DNA of 64,000 bases from Thalassobacter stenotrophicus. GTDB lineage: Bacteria; Pseudomonadota; Alphaproteobacteria; Rhodobacterales; Rhodobacteraceae. The notes under the pieces are model-generated. The model was not told the origin of the DNA, ran no database searches, and was given only the letters and a program-made list of their open reading frames with translations. Where the stretch lies: positions 32,675 through 96,674 of the forward strand of contig NZ_CYRX01000007.1 in assembly GCF_001458315.1 (NCBI RefSeq), written 5' to 3'. Position 1 is the stretch's first letter; every line of letters begins with the position of its first letter. This document shows, one piece after another, positions 36,421 through 45,306 of this stretch. Both the position numbers and the translations under genes were made by a program.

Positions 36421-36828
36421 ATGCTGATTGATCTTATTGCTGATGCTCTGCTCTTGGGCGGTGCCGTGTGCGCGTGCGTCTATTGCTTCGTCTTGTCTCG
36501 ACGTTTGAAAAAACTCTCGAGCTTTGAATCTGGCCTCGGGGGGGCAATTGCGATCCTGTCCACTCAGGTGGATGACATGCAAAGAGTGCTCAAGGAAACG
36601 GAGGCGACTGCAGGTGAAGCGTCATCGCAACTCAAGGAACTCGTGCAAGAGGCCGAGGATGCGGCCGGCAATCTAGAAGTTTTGTTGGCGAGCCTAACTG
36701 ACATGCCTGAGGCGCCTATTACGCAAACGAATATACCAACACATCCAGGCGTACCCGTCGCTGCGCCATCGGCCGCTGTCGAGCCTGATGTGTTTTCCTT
36801 TGTGACAGCGCGCGCGCGAAATACTTGA
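36421..36828 (+). CDS. Unknown membrane-anchored coiled-coil protein in the flagellar operon
   Basis: A 135-residue protein: an N-terminal helix (ADALLLGGAVCACVYCFVLS), the basic RRLKKLSSFESGLGGAIAIL stretch, a coiled coil of about 60 residues (DDMQRVLKETEATAGEASSQ and on), then a Pro-rich tail. It lies 9 bp after fliL and directly before the motE-like gene. I do not recognise a named family, although the same position in other Rhodobacteraceae flagellar clusters holds an unnamed gene. A structural or stator-associated role is only inferred from position. Confidence 0.65.
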   Translation: MLIDLIADALLLGGAVCACVYCFVLSRRLKKLSSFESGLGGAIAILSTQVDDMQRVLKETEATAGEASSQLKELVQEAEDAAGNLEVLLASLTDMPEAPITQTNIPTHPGVPVAAPSAAVEPDVFSFVTARARNT

Positions 36829-36839
36829 GGGGAAAGTCT

Positions 36840-37427
36840 ATGAACAAACCAAGTACAAAGACGCCAAAGCCGATTCAAAGGCAGATCACACTACTCATCT
36901 TGCTACTATTTCTCGCTTCTGCGGGCGTACGCTTTGCTGGTTTGAGTGCAGCATGGGCGACGGCTGAAACGGATGTCGAGGTCACGGATACATTCGGCAG
37001 CGACATGTGCATCCCCGATCCGGCGTTTTCAACAATGATGGAAGACCTAACCGCGCGCGAGGCTCGGTTACTTGCCGCAGAGGTCGCTATTGAGCAGAAA
37101 CGAGTGGATGTGGAGCTGTCACGCCAAGCGATCTTGGAGCAACTCGCCATACTAGAAGAAGCGGAAATGAGGCTAGAAGCCGGACTGGCCGCTTCATCCA
37201 CTGCGTCAGAAGATGATCTTAGCCAGCTCACTGCCGTTTACCAGGCGATGAAGCCCAAAGTCGCAGCCGAGCTGTTCGAAGCGATGGATCCAGAATTCGC
37301 CGCAGGTTTCCTTGTGCGAATGGCGCCAGAATCAGCCGCCGCAATTGTCTCAGGCTTGGAGCCCGCGACTGCTTATGCCGTGAGCGTGATCGTCGCCGGA
37401 CGAAATGCAAACGCGCTGAAGGAATAG
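36840..37427 (+). CDS. MotE-like flagellar stator chaperone
   Basis: A 195-residue protein with one N-terminal helix (ITLLILLLFLASAGVRFAG), a periplasmic coiled coil (LTAREARLLAAEVAIEQKRV) and a C-terminal domain with KPKVAAELFEAMDPEFAAGF and LVRMAPESAAAIVSGLEP. That domain is the MgtE-N/MotE-like repeat of rhizobial MotE, a periplasmic chaperone for MotC. The ATG at 36840 has GAGGGG upstream; a TTG at 36825 would overlap the previous gene. It stands 3 bp before motA. Confidence 0.75.
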   Translation: MNKPSTKTPKPIQRQITLLILLLFLASAGVRFAGLSAAWATAETDVEVTDTFGSDMCIPDPAFSTMMEDLTAREARLLAAEVAIEQKRVDVELSRQAILEQLAILEEAEMRLEAGLAASSTASEDDLSQLTAVYQAMKPKVAAELFEAMDPEFAAGFLVRMAPESAAAIVSGLEPATAYAVSVIVAGRNANALKE

Positions 37428-37430
37428 AAT

Positions 37431-38297
37431 ATGACCGGAATTATTGGGATCGTTTGCGTCTTTGTCATGGTCTTCGGCGGCTACTTAGCGGCTGGCGGCA
37501 AGATGGGCATCATTATGAAAGCGCTGCCCTTTGAGATGACGATGATCGGTGGCGCCGCAGTTGGGGCGTTTCTCATCGCTAACAGCATGTCAGAGGTCAA
37601 ACATACCCTCAAAGATGTTGGAAAAGTCTTCAAAGGTCCCAAGTGGAAGACTGAAGACTACCGCGATTTGCTGTGCCTCCTCTTCGAACTTATTCGTCTG
37701 GCGAAACAGAATGCGGTGGCGGTGGAGGAGCATATCGAGGGGCCAGAAACCTCAAGCATCTTCACGAAATACCCTAAGATTCTCGCGGATAATGAAGCCG
37801 TCGGTCTGATTTGTGACACGATGCGCGCCGCGTCGATGAACTATGATGACCCACACCAAGTCGAAGAGGTTCTTGAAAAGAGGATGGAGGCAAACGCCCA
37901 TCACGCGCTTCACTCCAGTCACGCGCTCCAAACAGTCGCTGATGGTTTGCCTGCGCTGGGCATCGTGGCGGCGGTGTTGGGCGTGATCAAAACCATGGGG
38001 TCGATTGATCAACCACCAGAAGTACTGGGCAAGTTGATCGGTGGCGCTTTGGTTGGGACGTTTCTAGGCGTTTTCTTGGCCTATGGCCTGGTTGGGCCGT
38101 TTGCGGCGCGCGTAAAAACTGTGGTCGAGGAAGATGTGCACTTCTACCGCCTTATCAGAGAAGTCCTCGTGACCAACCTGCATAACCACGCGACGAATAT
38201 CTGTATTGAGGTTGGGCGCCAAAACACACCAACGCACATACGGCCATCGTTTGCCGATGTGGAAGAAGCGCTCAAAGACGTGAAGAGTGCGGCATGA
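37431..38297 (+). CDS. motA: Flagellar motor stator protein MotA
   Basis: A 288-residue proton-channel subunit with four membrane helices. The start MTGIIGIVCVFVMVFGGYLA, the cytoplasmic loop with the charged pair region (MRAASMNYDDPHQVEEVLEK), and the pore helices LPALGIVAAVLGVIKTMG and GGALVGTFLGVFLAYGLVGP are all typical. No motB follows; the next gene is a periplasmic protein, so MotB must be encoded elsewhere. The stop overlaps the next ATG (ATGA). Confidence 0.96.
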   Translation: MTGIIGIVCVFVMVFGGYLAAGGKMGIIMKALPFEMTMIGGAAVGAFLIANSMSEVKHTLKDVGKVFKGPKWKTEDYRDLLCLLFELIRLAKQNAVAVEEHIEGPETSSIFTKYPKILADNEAVGLICDTMRAASMNYDDPHQVEEVLEKRMEANAHHALHSSHALQTVADGLPALGIVAAVLGVIKTMGSIDQPPEVLGKLIGGALVGTFLGVFLAYGLVGPFAARVKTVVEEDVHFYRLIREVLVTNLHNHATNICIEVGRQNTPTHIRPSFADVEEALKDVKSAA

Positions 38298-40372
38298 GGT
38301 TGCTTGCTACCGGCTCCGCCTTGCTGTTCGCTCTATTCACCTCGGCAGCTTCGGCCCAAGAAGAATTGATCGCGCAATCGGGTGAACACGAAACGTTCTC
38401 GCGGATCGTTTTCCCTCTGGAGGAAGAGATCACTTGGAGCATTGAGAAATCCGATCGCGCCGTGCGCATTTCTTTTCCAAAACTTGATGCAACTCTAAGT
38501 ACTGAGGGGCTGCTGTCGCGGCTTCCCACTGGGCGGCTGGATCGTATTAGCGCTGACCGTGGTCTTGTGGAGCTACAGTTAGGATGTGATTGCGATGTTG
38601 AGGTTTTTCGGTTTGATGGCCGCTTTGTCGTGATTGATGTTTTGGATGAAGCAAGCCCCACTGAGCCAACAGAAACAACGTCTACCGAACAACCTATATT
38701 TTCGTTCGGCGGTGACCAGCCCAACCCTATCGCTACACTCGCAGAGAGAATGCTGCCAACTATTGCACCAGAGATCGACGAAAACGTGCAAAGCTTTTCA
38801 GATGATGTTTTGGCATCTGGGATGACTAATGCGGTTGCGGCTCAATTGCTGGCTCCATCTGGTAATCTTGCACCGAATAGTGACGCGAGTGTGGGCGATG
38901 GTCCCTCGCAAATTGAGATTAACACGCCTTTGCGAAATCAGCCGCCCCAGGTTGCGATGGCGCAACAAGAGATCTGCGACCTACCTGCCTATGCCGATAT
39001 CAGCCAATGGCCCCCCCATCAGGACGTTCTTCAGTCTATCGGCCAAATGCGGCGTGAGATCTTTGATGATAGCGGCCAAATCGATCCAGAGCGCGCACGT
39101 TCCCTTGCAGCTGGATATATTGCCTTGGGGTTTGGTGCTGAAGCGCGTGCAATCCTTCAAATGAGTAGTCAAGATAGCTCTCTAATGGAAGCCTTGGCCC
39201 ATATTGTAGATGGCTTGCCTAGTCCTTCGTCCTCGACGCTCCGAGTGGCATTTGCCTGCCCAAACGCACTTGCGTTTTGGGCGGTACTTTCGGTAGGCGC
39301 CCTGCCTGACGGCGCAAATCTCAATGAAAGTGCGGTTGAGGTTACTCTGGCCAAAATGGGTCTCGAGTACCGTAATGCTTATGCGGGCAAGGTTGCTGCG
39401 AGGCTTAGAACCGGTGGGTATGAAAATGCAGCCCGCCAAATCGAGGGGCTAATGGCGCGAACAAATGGTTCAAGCGAAGGCGAGGAGGAAGTGTATGATC
39501 CCGTTGCCTTGGCCGAGCTTCAGCTAGAGGATCGCCTCGCTGCACTCAGGGCGCTTGCCTTCGCAAACACTCCACCATCTGCGCAAGCACTTAATGCTCT
39601 GCTGCAAGAGCATATGCAGTCGCGCATTGCTCTAGATGACGCGCTTTTGACCTTTGCAGGCTCCTTCGTGGAGACAGTTGAGGACGACGCTACCCGCATC
39701 GGTATTCACGCAGGTCTGCTTTCTGGCCTCGTGCTTTCGGGGTATCCGTTTGAAGCATTACAGTCCTATGAACGGCTTTTGCTCGTTCAGCCAGAACACA
39801 CCATGGCCCATCTGAATGCTTTGGTATCCTTGGCGACTGAAGTGGTACCAGCGGATGAGTTCGCACTATTTGTTGTCGGGCTAGGTGATCTGGTCACGTC
39901 TGATACTGTCGATACAGATACTATTTTGAGTGTGGCGCGGCGTATGGTCGACGTCGGCATGCCAAGCAAAGCGCTTCAATTGATGACGCGCCGGGATTTG
40001 GATCAATCGCCAGAAAAGAGACTTATTTCGGCACGTGCCTTTCTGGCGATGGGTGATCCGCTCGAAGCATTATCGCGTGTTGCCACCCTGTCGACGGATG
40101 AAGCACGCCAGATCAGAGCCTACGCATATTTGCGCATGGGGAAATATGAAGAGGCTTTCCCATATCTTGCCGAAGCAGATCCTCTGCATGCGCCGGCTGG
40201 ATGGATTTCCCAGAGGGTGGAGGCAAAGGAAATACAGTCTTACCCTAGGCAAGCCCTTTTGGATCAGATGGATACACAGTCGAAATCTGAGCGCCCGGCT
40301 ACAATGACAACGCTTTTGGAAGAGACCTCCCAAATGAGGGCCGCCATTCAAGGGCTGCTGCGGGAGGAATAG
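38294..40372 (+). CDS. Large periplasmic repeat protein of unknown function in the flagellar operon
   Basis: A 692-residue exported protein (signal peptide ending ASAQ). Residues about 25-120 form a beta-rich domain (FPLEEEITWSIEKSDRAVRI...LGCDCDVEVFRFDGRFVVID) that recalls AMIN-type periplasmic domains. A low-complexity linker follows, then a long helical region with TPR-like units such as AAGYIALGFGAEARAILQMS and AYAYLRMGKYEEAFPYLAEA. It overlaps motA by 4 bp, so it is translated with the stator gene. I know no assigned function. A role in placing the stator or in peptidoglycan contact is inference. Confidence 0.75.
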   Translation: MRLLATGSALLFALFTSAASAQEELIAQSGEHETFSRIVFPLEEEITWSIEKSDRAVRISFPKLDATLSTEGLLSRLPTGRLDRISADRGLVELQLGCDCDVEVFRFDGRFVVIDVLDEASPTEPTETTSTEQPIFSFGGDQPNPIATLAERMLPTIAPEIDENVQSFSDDVLASGMTNAVAAQLLAPSGNLAPNSDASVGDGPSQIEINTPLRNQPPQVAMAQQEICDLPAYADISQWPPHQDVLQSIGQMRREIFDDSGQIDPERARSLAAGYIALGFGAEARAILQMSSQDSSLMEALAHIVDGLPSPSSSTLRVAFACPNALAFWAVLSVGALPDGANLNESAVEVTLAKMGLEYRNAYAGKVAARLRTGGYENAARQIEGLMARTNGSSEGEEEVYDPVALAELQLEDRLAALRALAFANTPPSAQALNALLQEHMQSRIALDDALLTFAGSFVETVEDDATRIGIHAGLLSGLVLSGYPFEALQSYERLLLVQPEHTMAHLNALVSLATEVVPADEFALFVVGLGDLVTSDTVDTDTILSVARRMVDVGMPSKALQLMTRRDLDQSPEKRLISARAFLAMGDPLEALSRVATLSTDEARQIRAYAYLRMGKYEEAFPYLAEADPLHAPAGWISQRVEAKEIQSYPRQALLDQMDTQSKSERPATMTTLLEETSQMRAAIQGLLREE

Positions 40373-40531
40373 CCAACGATTGCCTTGGTCAAGTACTTTC
40401 AGCACGAGCATAGTGCTACGTGCGCCTCTATTTTCAATCATTTAGTAACTCTGTTTCTCTAGGCTTCTTGGTGAAAGACCTCTGGTATCCACAGTTTCGG
40501 TCCCAGATGTTGAACGCCATTGGGAGCCAGA

Positions 40532-42610
40532 ATGGGTTTCATTTCAACATTGTTTAAGCCGACGACGTTGCTTGCATTGGCTCTGATGGCGATCATCGTC
40601 ATGATGATTTTGCCAATGCCGGCTTGGGTGCTCGACATCGGCTTGGCTGCTTCCTTCGCGCTTGCGATTTTGATGTTCACGGTCACGCTTTTCATTGAGC
40701 GACCGTTGGATTTTTCAGCTTTTCCCACCGTTCTGCTCGCGTCTTTGATGCTGCGCCTATCGCTGAACGTTTCATCAACCAAGCTGATTATTGGTGAGGG
40801 GCATTCTGGCACCCACGCAGCAGGCAATGTGATCGAAGGTTTTGCCAACTTTGTCATGGGCGGCAGCGTGTTCTTGGGCGTTGTCGTGTTCTGCGTTTTG
40901 CTGATTGTGAACTTTGTGGTGATCACAAAGGGCGCGACGCGCATGGCTGAAGTTGGCGCGCGTTTTGCGTTGGATCGGATGCCCGGCAAACAGCTCGCGA
41001 TCGACAGCGATATGTCCGCGGGTGCCATTGATCATACTGAGGCCAAGCGCCGCCGCGAAATTGAACAAGCTGAAACGACCTTTTTTGGCTCTCTTGATGG
41101 TGCGTCAAAGTTTGTAAAGGGCGACGCGATTGCCGGACTTTTGATAACACTCCTTAACCTCGTCATGGGCCTTGTGATTGGCACAGTAGTCCATGGCTTG
41201 GATCTAGGTACTGCTTTTGAAACATACGCAATTCTTACGGTTGGCGATGGGCTTGTTTCTCAAATTCCGGCTGTGATTATTTCTATCGCGTCCGCGCTTC
41301 TTCTGGCGCGGGGTGGCACGACCGGCGCTACCGATGCGGCGGTGTTTGCACAATTAGGTCGTTACCCAACGGCTCTTATGACCGTTGGCTTTATCCTAGC
41401 TCTTTTTGCCTTGGTTCCGGGGCTTCCGTTTATTCCCTTTTTATTGGGCGCGATTGGCCTGTTTGCGGCGGCCTACTATGGTCACCGCGCTGCCCAGCAG
41501 GAGGAAGAAAATGAAACTGAGCCTCAACATGAAGACCGAGTGCCAGAGACCCGAATAGGTGATCTTCTTGAACTTGATGAAATCCATGTACAATTTGCGC
41601 CTGATTTGGTTTCGCTCGCTCTCGATCCGGCATCTGGGCTGGAGGCACGTATCACAAGCATGCGCGAGCATATTGCTCAGTCCTTTGGGCTCATTCTGCC
41701 TGAGGTGCGACTGACTGACGATATCGGTCTGCCTGCTGGCCAATATGTCATTCGCTTGTTGGGCGTTGAACAGGCCAAGGACACGCTGGAGCAGGACAGT
41801 GTTTTGGTGCTCCTGCCGGATGAAAATGCAGATACACCGGCTGGGCGCAGCGTGAAAGAACCGGTTTATGGGGCGCCCGCGCGCTGGATACCCAAGAGCG
41901 AAGAACAGGCTATGGCGCTTGCCGGGTTTACAACGGTTTCGCCGGGTGAGGTGCTCGCGACGCACCTTTTGGAGGTGATCAAAGGCAACCTGCCGCGTTT
42001 GCTGGGGCTCAAGTCGCTGCAACGATTGTTGGATGAATTTACCAGTCCCAGCAATCCGGTGCGGGCATCAAGTAACCGCCGCCTCGTTGATGATTTGATC
42101 CCTGACAAGGTGCCGATGGAAACCTTGATGGCGGTTTTGCAGATGCTGCTAAGTGAACGGGTTTCCATTCGTAATCTCCCGCTCATCTTGGAGGCAATCG
42201 CAGAAATGCGTGCCGCTCAAGCACCGCTCGAAACCATTTGTGAGCACGTTCGTCAGCGGCTTGGCTTCCAAATTGTAGCTGAGTTCCGACGCGCTGACGG
42301 GACGTTGCCCTTGATCCAACTTGCCCCGGATTGGGAGACGGTGTTCGAGTCTCATCAGACACGCGGGGAGCATGGCAATATAGACGTAGCTCTTCCGCCC
42401 GCACTGTTTTCAAAACTAGCCTCTGGTATCGGGGAGCGGGTTGGTTCTGCCGCAGAACGGGGCGATTTTCCTGCTCTGATTACGTCGAGCAGGCGCCGAA
42501 GATATCTACACACCGTTTTACGTTCCAGTGGCCTCAGCAATCCTGTCCTTGCATTCGAAGAACTTGGCCCAGATGTGAAACCGGCAATCGTGGGCCTCGT
42601 CGCCACATGA
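40532..42610 (+). CDS. flhA: Flagellar export-gate protein FlhA
   Basis: A 692-residue export gate. The N-terminal eight-helix domain includes PMPAWVLDIGLAASFALAIL and SAFPTVLLASLMLRLSLNVS; the FHIPEP-like loop contains GARFALDRMPGKQLAIDSDM, SAGAIDHTEAKRRR and then FFGSLDGASKFVKGDAIAGL. The large cytoplasmic domain forms the nonameric ring. The ATG at 40532 follows GGGAG; the upstream TTG at 40520 is less likely. The 159-bp gap from the previous gene suggests its own promoter, though no clear motif is seen. Confidence 0.97.
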   Translation: MGFISTLFKPTTLLALALMAIIVMMILPMPAWVLDIGLAASFALAILMFTVTLFIERPLDFSAFPTVLLASLMLRLSLNVSSTKLIIGEGHSGTHAAGNVIEGFANFVMGGSVFLGVVVFCVLLIVNFVVITKGATRMAEVGARFALDRMPGKQLAIDSDMSAGAIDHTEAKRRREIEQAETTFFGSLDGASKFVKGDAIAGLLITLLNLVMGLVIGTVVHGLDLGTAFETYAILTVGDGLVSQIPAVIISIASALLLARGGTTGATDAAVFAQLGRYPTALMTVGFILALFALVPGLPFIPFLLGAIGLFAAAYYGHRAAQQEEENETEPQHEDRVPETRIGDLLELDEIHVQFAPDLVSLALDPASGLEARITSMREHIAQSFGLILPEVRLTDDIGLPAGQYVIRLLGVEQAKDTLEQDSVLVLLPDENADTPAGRSVKEPVYGAPARWIPKSEEQAMALAGFTTVSPGEVLATHLLEVIKGNLPRLLGLKSLQRLLDEFTSPSNPVRASSNRRLVDDLIPDKVPMETLMAVLQMLLSERVSIRNLPLILEAIAEMRAAQAPLETICEHVRQRLGFQIVAEFRRADGTLPLIQLAPDWETVFESHQTRGEHGNIDVALPPALFSKLASGIGERVGSAAERGDFPALITSSRRRRYLHTVLRSSGLSNPVLAFEELGPDVKPAIVGLVAT

Positions 42611-43377
42611 TGGTTGAGATCCAAGAGATATCGGGTTTTGGGCAAGATGCCTTGACCCTCTTTGGCTTCTTATTTCTGCGGATTGGCGCCTTTGTCTCAG
42701 TCCTGCCCGCTCTTGGGGATCAGATGATCCCGGCGCGTGTCAAACTGGCCATTGCTCTTGTTGTGGTCGTTAGCGTTTTTCCGGCGGTGACCCTCCCAAG
42801 CATCGAACCGGGCGCGCCATTGGTGTTCTTATTCTTTTCAGAAACGCTTGTAGGCTTCATGTTCGGCATCACGCTTCGTTTTCTAAGCCATGCTCTGTTG
42901 GTGGCGGGGGCGATTGCGGCCCAATCCACATCCTTGTCGCAACTGCTGGGCGGGCCATCCATCGATCCTCAACCCGCACTGTCTAATATCATATACATGG
43001 CGGGTTTAGTGTTGATTATATTGGCAGATCTCCACATTAAAATCATATGGGCACTTGTCGAGCTATATGGGTTTTTGCCCATCGGCGTCTTCCTTTTGCC
43101 ACTGGATGTGATGACATGGGGCGTGGATAGCGTCGCGAGCATCTTTGGTTTGGGGTTCGTCTTGGCAGCACCGTTCGTTTTGGTTTCCCTCATCTACAAC
43201 GTTGCAATGGGCATCATTAACAAGGCGATGCCGCAGTTGATGGTGGCCTTTGTCGGCGCGCCGGCAATCACAGCCGGTGGCATGATCCTGCTGTTTATTT
43301 CGCTTCCGATCCTCTTGCCGATTTGGTTGCAGCGGTTTGATGCGGTGCTCGCAGCCCCCTTGCAGGCCCTGCCATGA
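42607..43377 (+). CDS. fliR: Flagellar export-gate protein FliR
   Basis: A 256-residue membrane protein of the export gate: FLFLRIGAFVSVLPALGDQM, then IPARVKLAIALVVVVSVFPA and the GEF-like SETLVGFMFGITLRF segment, with a helical end PILLPIWLQRFDAVL. It overlaps flhA (ATGA) and flhB (4 bp), giving a tight flhA-fliR-flhB unit. The frame upstream of 42607 overlaps flhA and was ignored. Confidence 0.95.
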   Translation: MMVEIQEISGFGQDALTLFGFLFLRIGAFVSVLPALGDQMIPARVKLAIALVVVVSVFPAVTLPSIEPGAPLVFLFFSETLVGFMFGITLRFLSHALLVAGAIAAQSTSLSQLLGGPSIDPQPALSNIIYMAGLVLIILADLHIKIIWALVELYGFLPIGVFLLPLDVMTWGVDSVASIFGLGFVLAAPFVLVSLIYNVAMGIINKAMPQLMVAFVGAPAITAGGMILLFISLPILLPIWLQRFDAVLAAPLQALP

Positions 43378-44462
43378 GCGACGATGACAGCTCTGAAAAA
43401 TCCCATGAGGCGACGGAGCAAAAGCTGCTCGAAGCGCGTAAGAAGGGTGATTTTGTAAAATCAACTGATCTTCATACGGCGGCCAGCTATGCCGGTCTTC
43501 TGCTATCCCTTGGGATCGCAGCACCGGCGGCTTTGTCCTATTTTGGACAGTTTTCGAGCGGGCTTCTAGAAAACGCGGATGCCTATTCCGAAACGCTGTT
43601 GTCCTCGGGCGGTGCGCATTTGCATGGTGAGATTCTATTAGCCGCAGGCCTTGCCGCAGCGGCATTTTTCATTTTTCCGGCCTTCGGGACGTTGATCTCG
43701 TTGGTTGCGCAGCAGGCGATCGTGTTCGCGCCAGCTAAGCTGGAACCCAAGCTTTCAAAGGTTTCGCTTCTGAGCAATGCGAAGCAGAAATTTGGACCCT
43801 CAGGCCTGTTTGAATTTCTCAAGTCGGCCGTCAAACTTATCATTATCTCCGGTGTCCTAGTTTGGTTCTTTGCGCGCAATTTGGACCCCATGATTGGTGC
43901 GATGAATGCTGAGCCGGGTCAATTGGTGGCGTTGATGGGGGCGCTGCTTCGCGAGTTCCTCATCATTGTGTTTGTGATTGCTGGCCTGATTGGTGCGATC
44001 GATTATTTCTGGCAACGCTTTGACCATTTGAAAAAGCAGATGATGTCCCAGAAAGAACTGAAAGAAGAGGCCAAAAAATCCGAAGGTGATCCGCATGTAA
44101 AAGGCCAGCGACGACAGCGAGCACAAGAGATTGCGCTCAACCAGATGTTGGCAGACGTGCCTGATGCTGCGGTGGTTGTGGTTAATCCCACGCATTATGC
44201 GGTCGCCCTCAAGTGGTCTCCGACTGATCCGACGCCGCCCATGTGTGTGGCTAAGGGAGTGGATGAAATTGCAGCGCAAATTCGCAAAGTTGCTGCAGAA
44301 CATGGCGTGCCAATTCACCGTGATCCGCCAACGGCACGCGCGCTGCACGCCACGGTGGAAATTGGCGCGCCAATCAATCGCGAACATTTTGCTGCCGTCG
44401 CAATCGCTGTTCGTTTTGCCGATGAGATGCGCAAAAAGGCAAAAGGGAGCCGCAGGACATGA
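43374..44462 (+). CDS. flhB: Flagellar export switch protein FlhB
   Basis: A 362-residue substrate-specificity switch. The start is SEKSHEATEQKLLEARKKGDF, four helices follow, then the linker QKELKEEAKKSEGDPHVKGQ and the autocleavage motif NPTHYAVALKW (cut between Asn and Pro). All hallmark elements are present. It overlaps fliR upstream and the FliJ-like gene downstream by 4 bp. Confidence 0.97.
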   Translation: MSDDDSSEKSHEATEQKLLEARKKGDFVKSTDLHTAASYAGLLLSLGIAAPAALSYFGQFSSGLLENADAYSETLLSSGGAHLHGEILLAAGLAAAAFFIFPAFGTLISLVAQQAIVFAPAKLEPKLSKVSLLSNAKQKFGPSGLFEFLKSAVKLIIISGVLVWFFARNLDPMIGAMNAEPGQLVALMGALLREFLIIVFVIAGLIGAIDYFWQRFDHLKKQMMSQKELKEEAKKSEGDPHVKGQRRQRAQEIALNQMLADVPDAAVVVVNPTHYAVALKWSPTDPTPPMCVAKGVDEIAAQIRKVAAEHGVPIHRDPPTARALHATVEIGAPINREHFAAVAIAVRFADEMRKKAKGSRRT

Positions 44463-44803
44463 CACGTAAATTTCAGCAGTTGAATGCGCTTAGGGAACTC
44501 ACTGAGCTGAAATCAGAGATAAGCCGCGCTAAGCTGTCCGCCCATCGGGCGGAGATCGATGAAATTGCTGCGGTTATGCGTGAAGTCACAGCCGCGCGCG
44601 CCACTATCGCCGCCGAAACGCCAACACAGGCAGCGGCCGATGATCGCTATGCCATTTGGGCTGCAAAGCGGAATGAGGTTTTGCAGTCTGACCTGGCCAT
44701 GGCGATGGCCCGTGCGCAGCCGGTGAAAGAGATGGCGGCCAAAGATGAGGCGCGATCACAGGTGATAAAGCAGTTGATCAAAGATCGAAAAAAGCGACCC
44801 TAG
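44459..44803 (+). CDS. Small helical flagellar protein, FliJ-like by position
   Basis: A 114-residue, highly charged, fully helical protein (KFQQLNALRELTELKSEISR; ARAQPVKEMAAKDEARSQVI). No membrane segment or signal. It overlaps flhB by 4 bp and ends the operon. FliJ, a coiled-coil stalk in the export ATPase, has the same size and character and is not otherwise seen in this window. Sequence similarity is too weak to name it. Confidence 0.6.
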   Translation: MTRKFQQLNALRELTELKSEISRAKLSAHRAEIDEIAAVMREVTAARATIAAETPTQAAADDRYAIWAAKRNEVLQSDLAMAMARAQPVKEMAAKDEARSQVIKQLIKDRKKRP

Positions 44804-44851
44804 GCGCAGGTACGCCTGCCAGTGACATACCAATATGGGTTCAGAACGGCC

Positions 44852-45250
44852 CTACGCGCCGACTTGTGGTGTCTGCAATACCTGCACGCCATTGATTTTC
44901 CAGCTGATTTCTCCCTCAACCATCGTGTAGCGTAGCACATGCACAACACCCGTTTGATCCGTGATCATGACATCCTGAAACGTGCGGTTCGGCTCTGTTT
45001 TTAAGGGCAGAAAGTCAACCTGGCCTGGGCGCCAAACCATCGGATAGCCTTGGCGCACCATCATGCCAAATTGCTGAGGCGTTCCAAAGAGCTGGCGGAT
45101 CGTAGGGCTTGCGTAGGTGAAGGCCGTCGCAAAATCATCCTGTTTAAAGGCTGTGATCTGCGATTGGATCACAGATTGGATGGCCGCTTCATCAGCGCGT
45201 GCAGACATCCCAGTCACGATGAGGATCAACGAAAAGAGTAAAGTGCGCAT
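44852..45250 (-). CDS. DUF4864 exported protein
   Basis: A 132-residue protein with a signal peptide (MRTLLFSLILIVTGMSARA). The rest is DUF4864: IQSVIQSQITAFKQDDFATA, FTYASPTIRQLFGTPQQFG, then WKINGVQVLQTPQVGA. The fold resembles NTF2-like domains. Its function is unknown. It stands alone between the convergent flagellar operon end and lysK; no operon partner is evident. Confidence 0.85.
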   Translation of the reverse strand: MRTLLFSLILIVTGMSARADEAAIQSVIQSQITAFKQDDFATAFTYASPTIRQLFGTPQQFGMMVRQGYPMVWRPGQVDFLPLKTEPNRTFQDVMITDQTGVVHVLRYTMVEGEISWKINGVQVLQTPQVGA

Positions 45251-45306
45251 AGCGGCCTCCGGGGTTTTCTCCCCTTTATGCTAGCCGCAATGCGCCGTTT
45301 GGCAAA

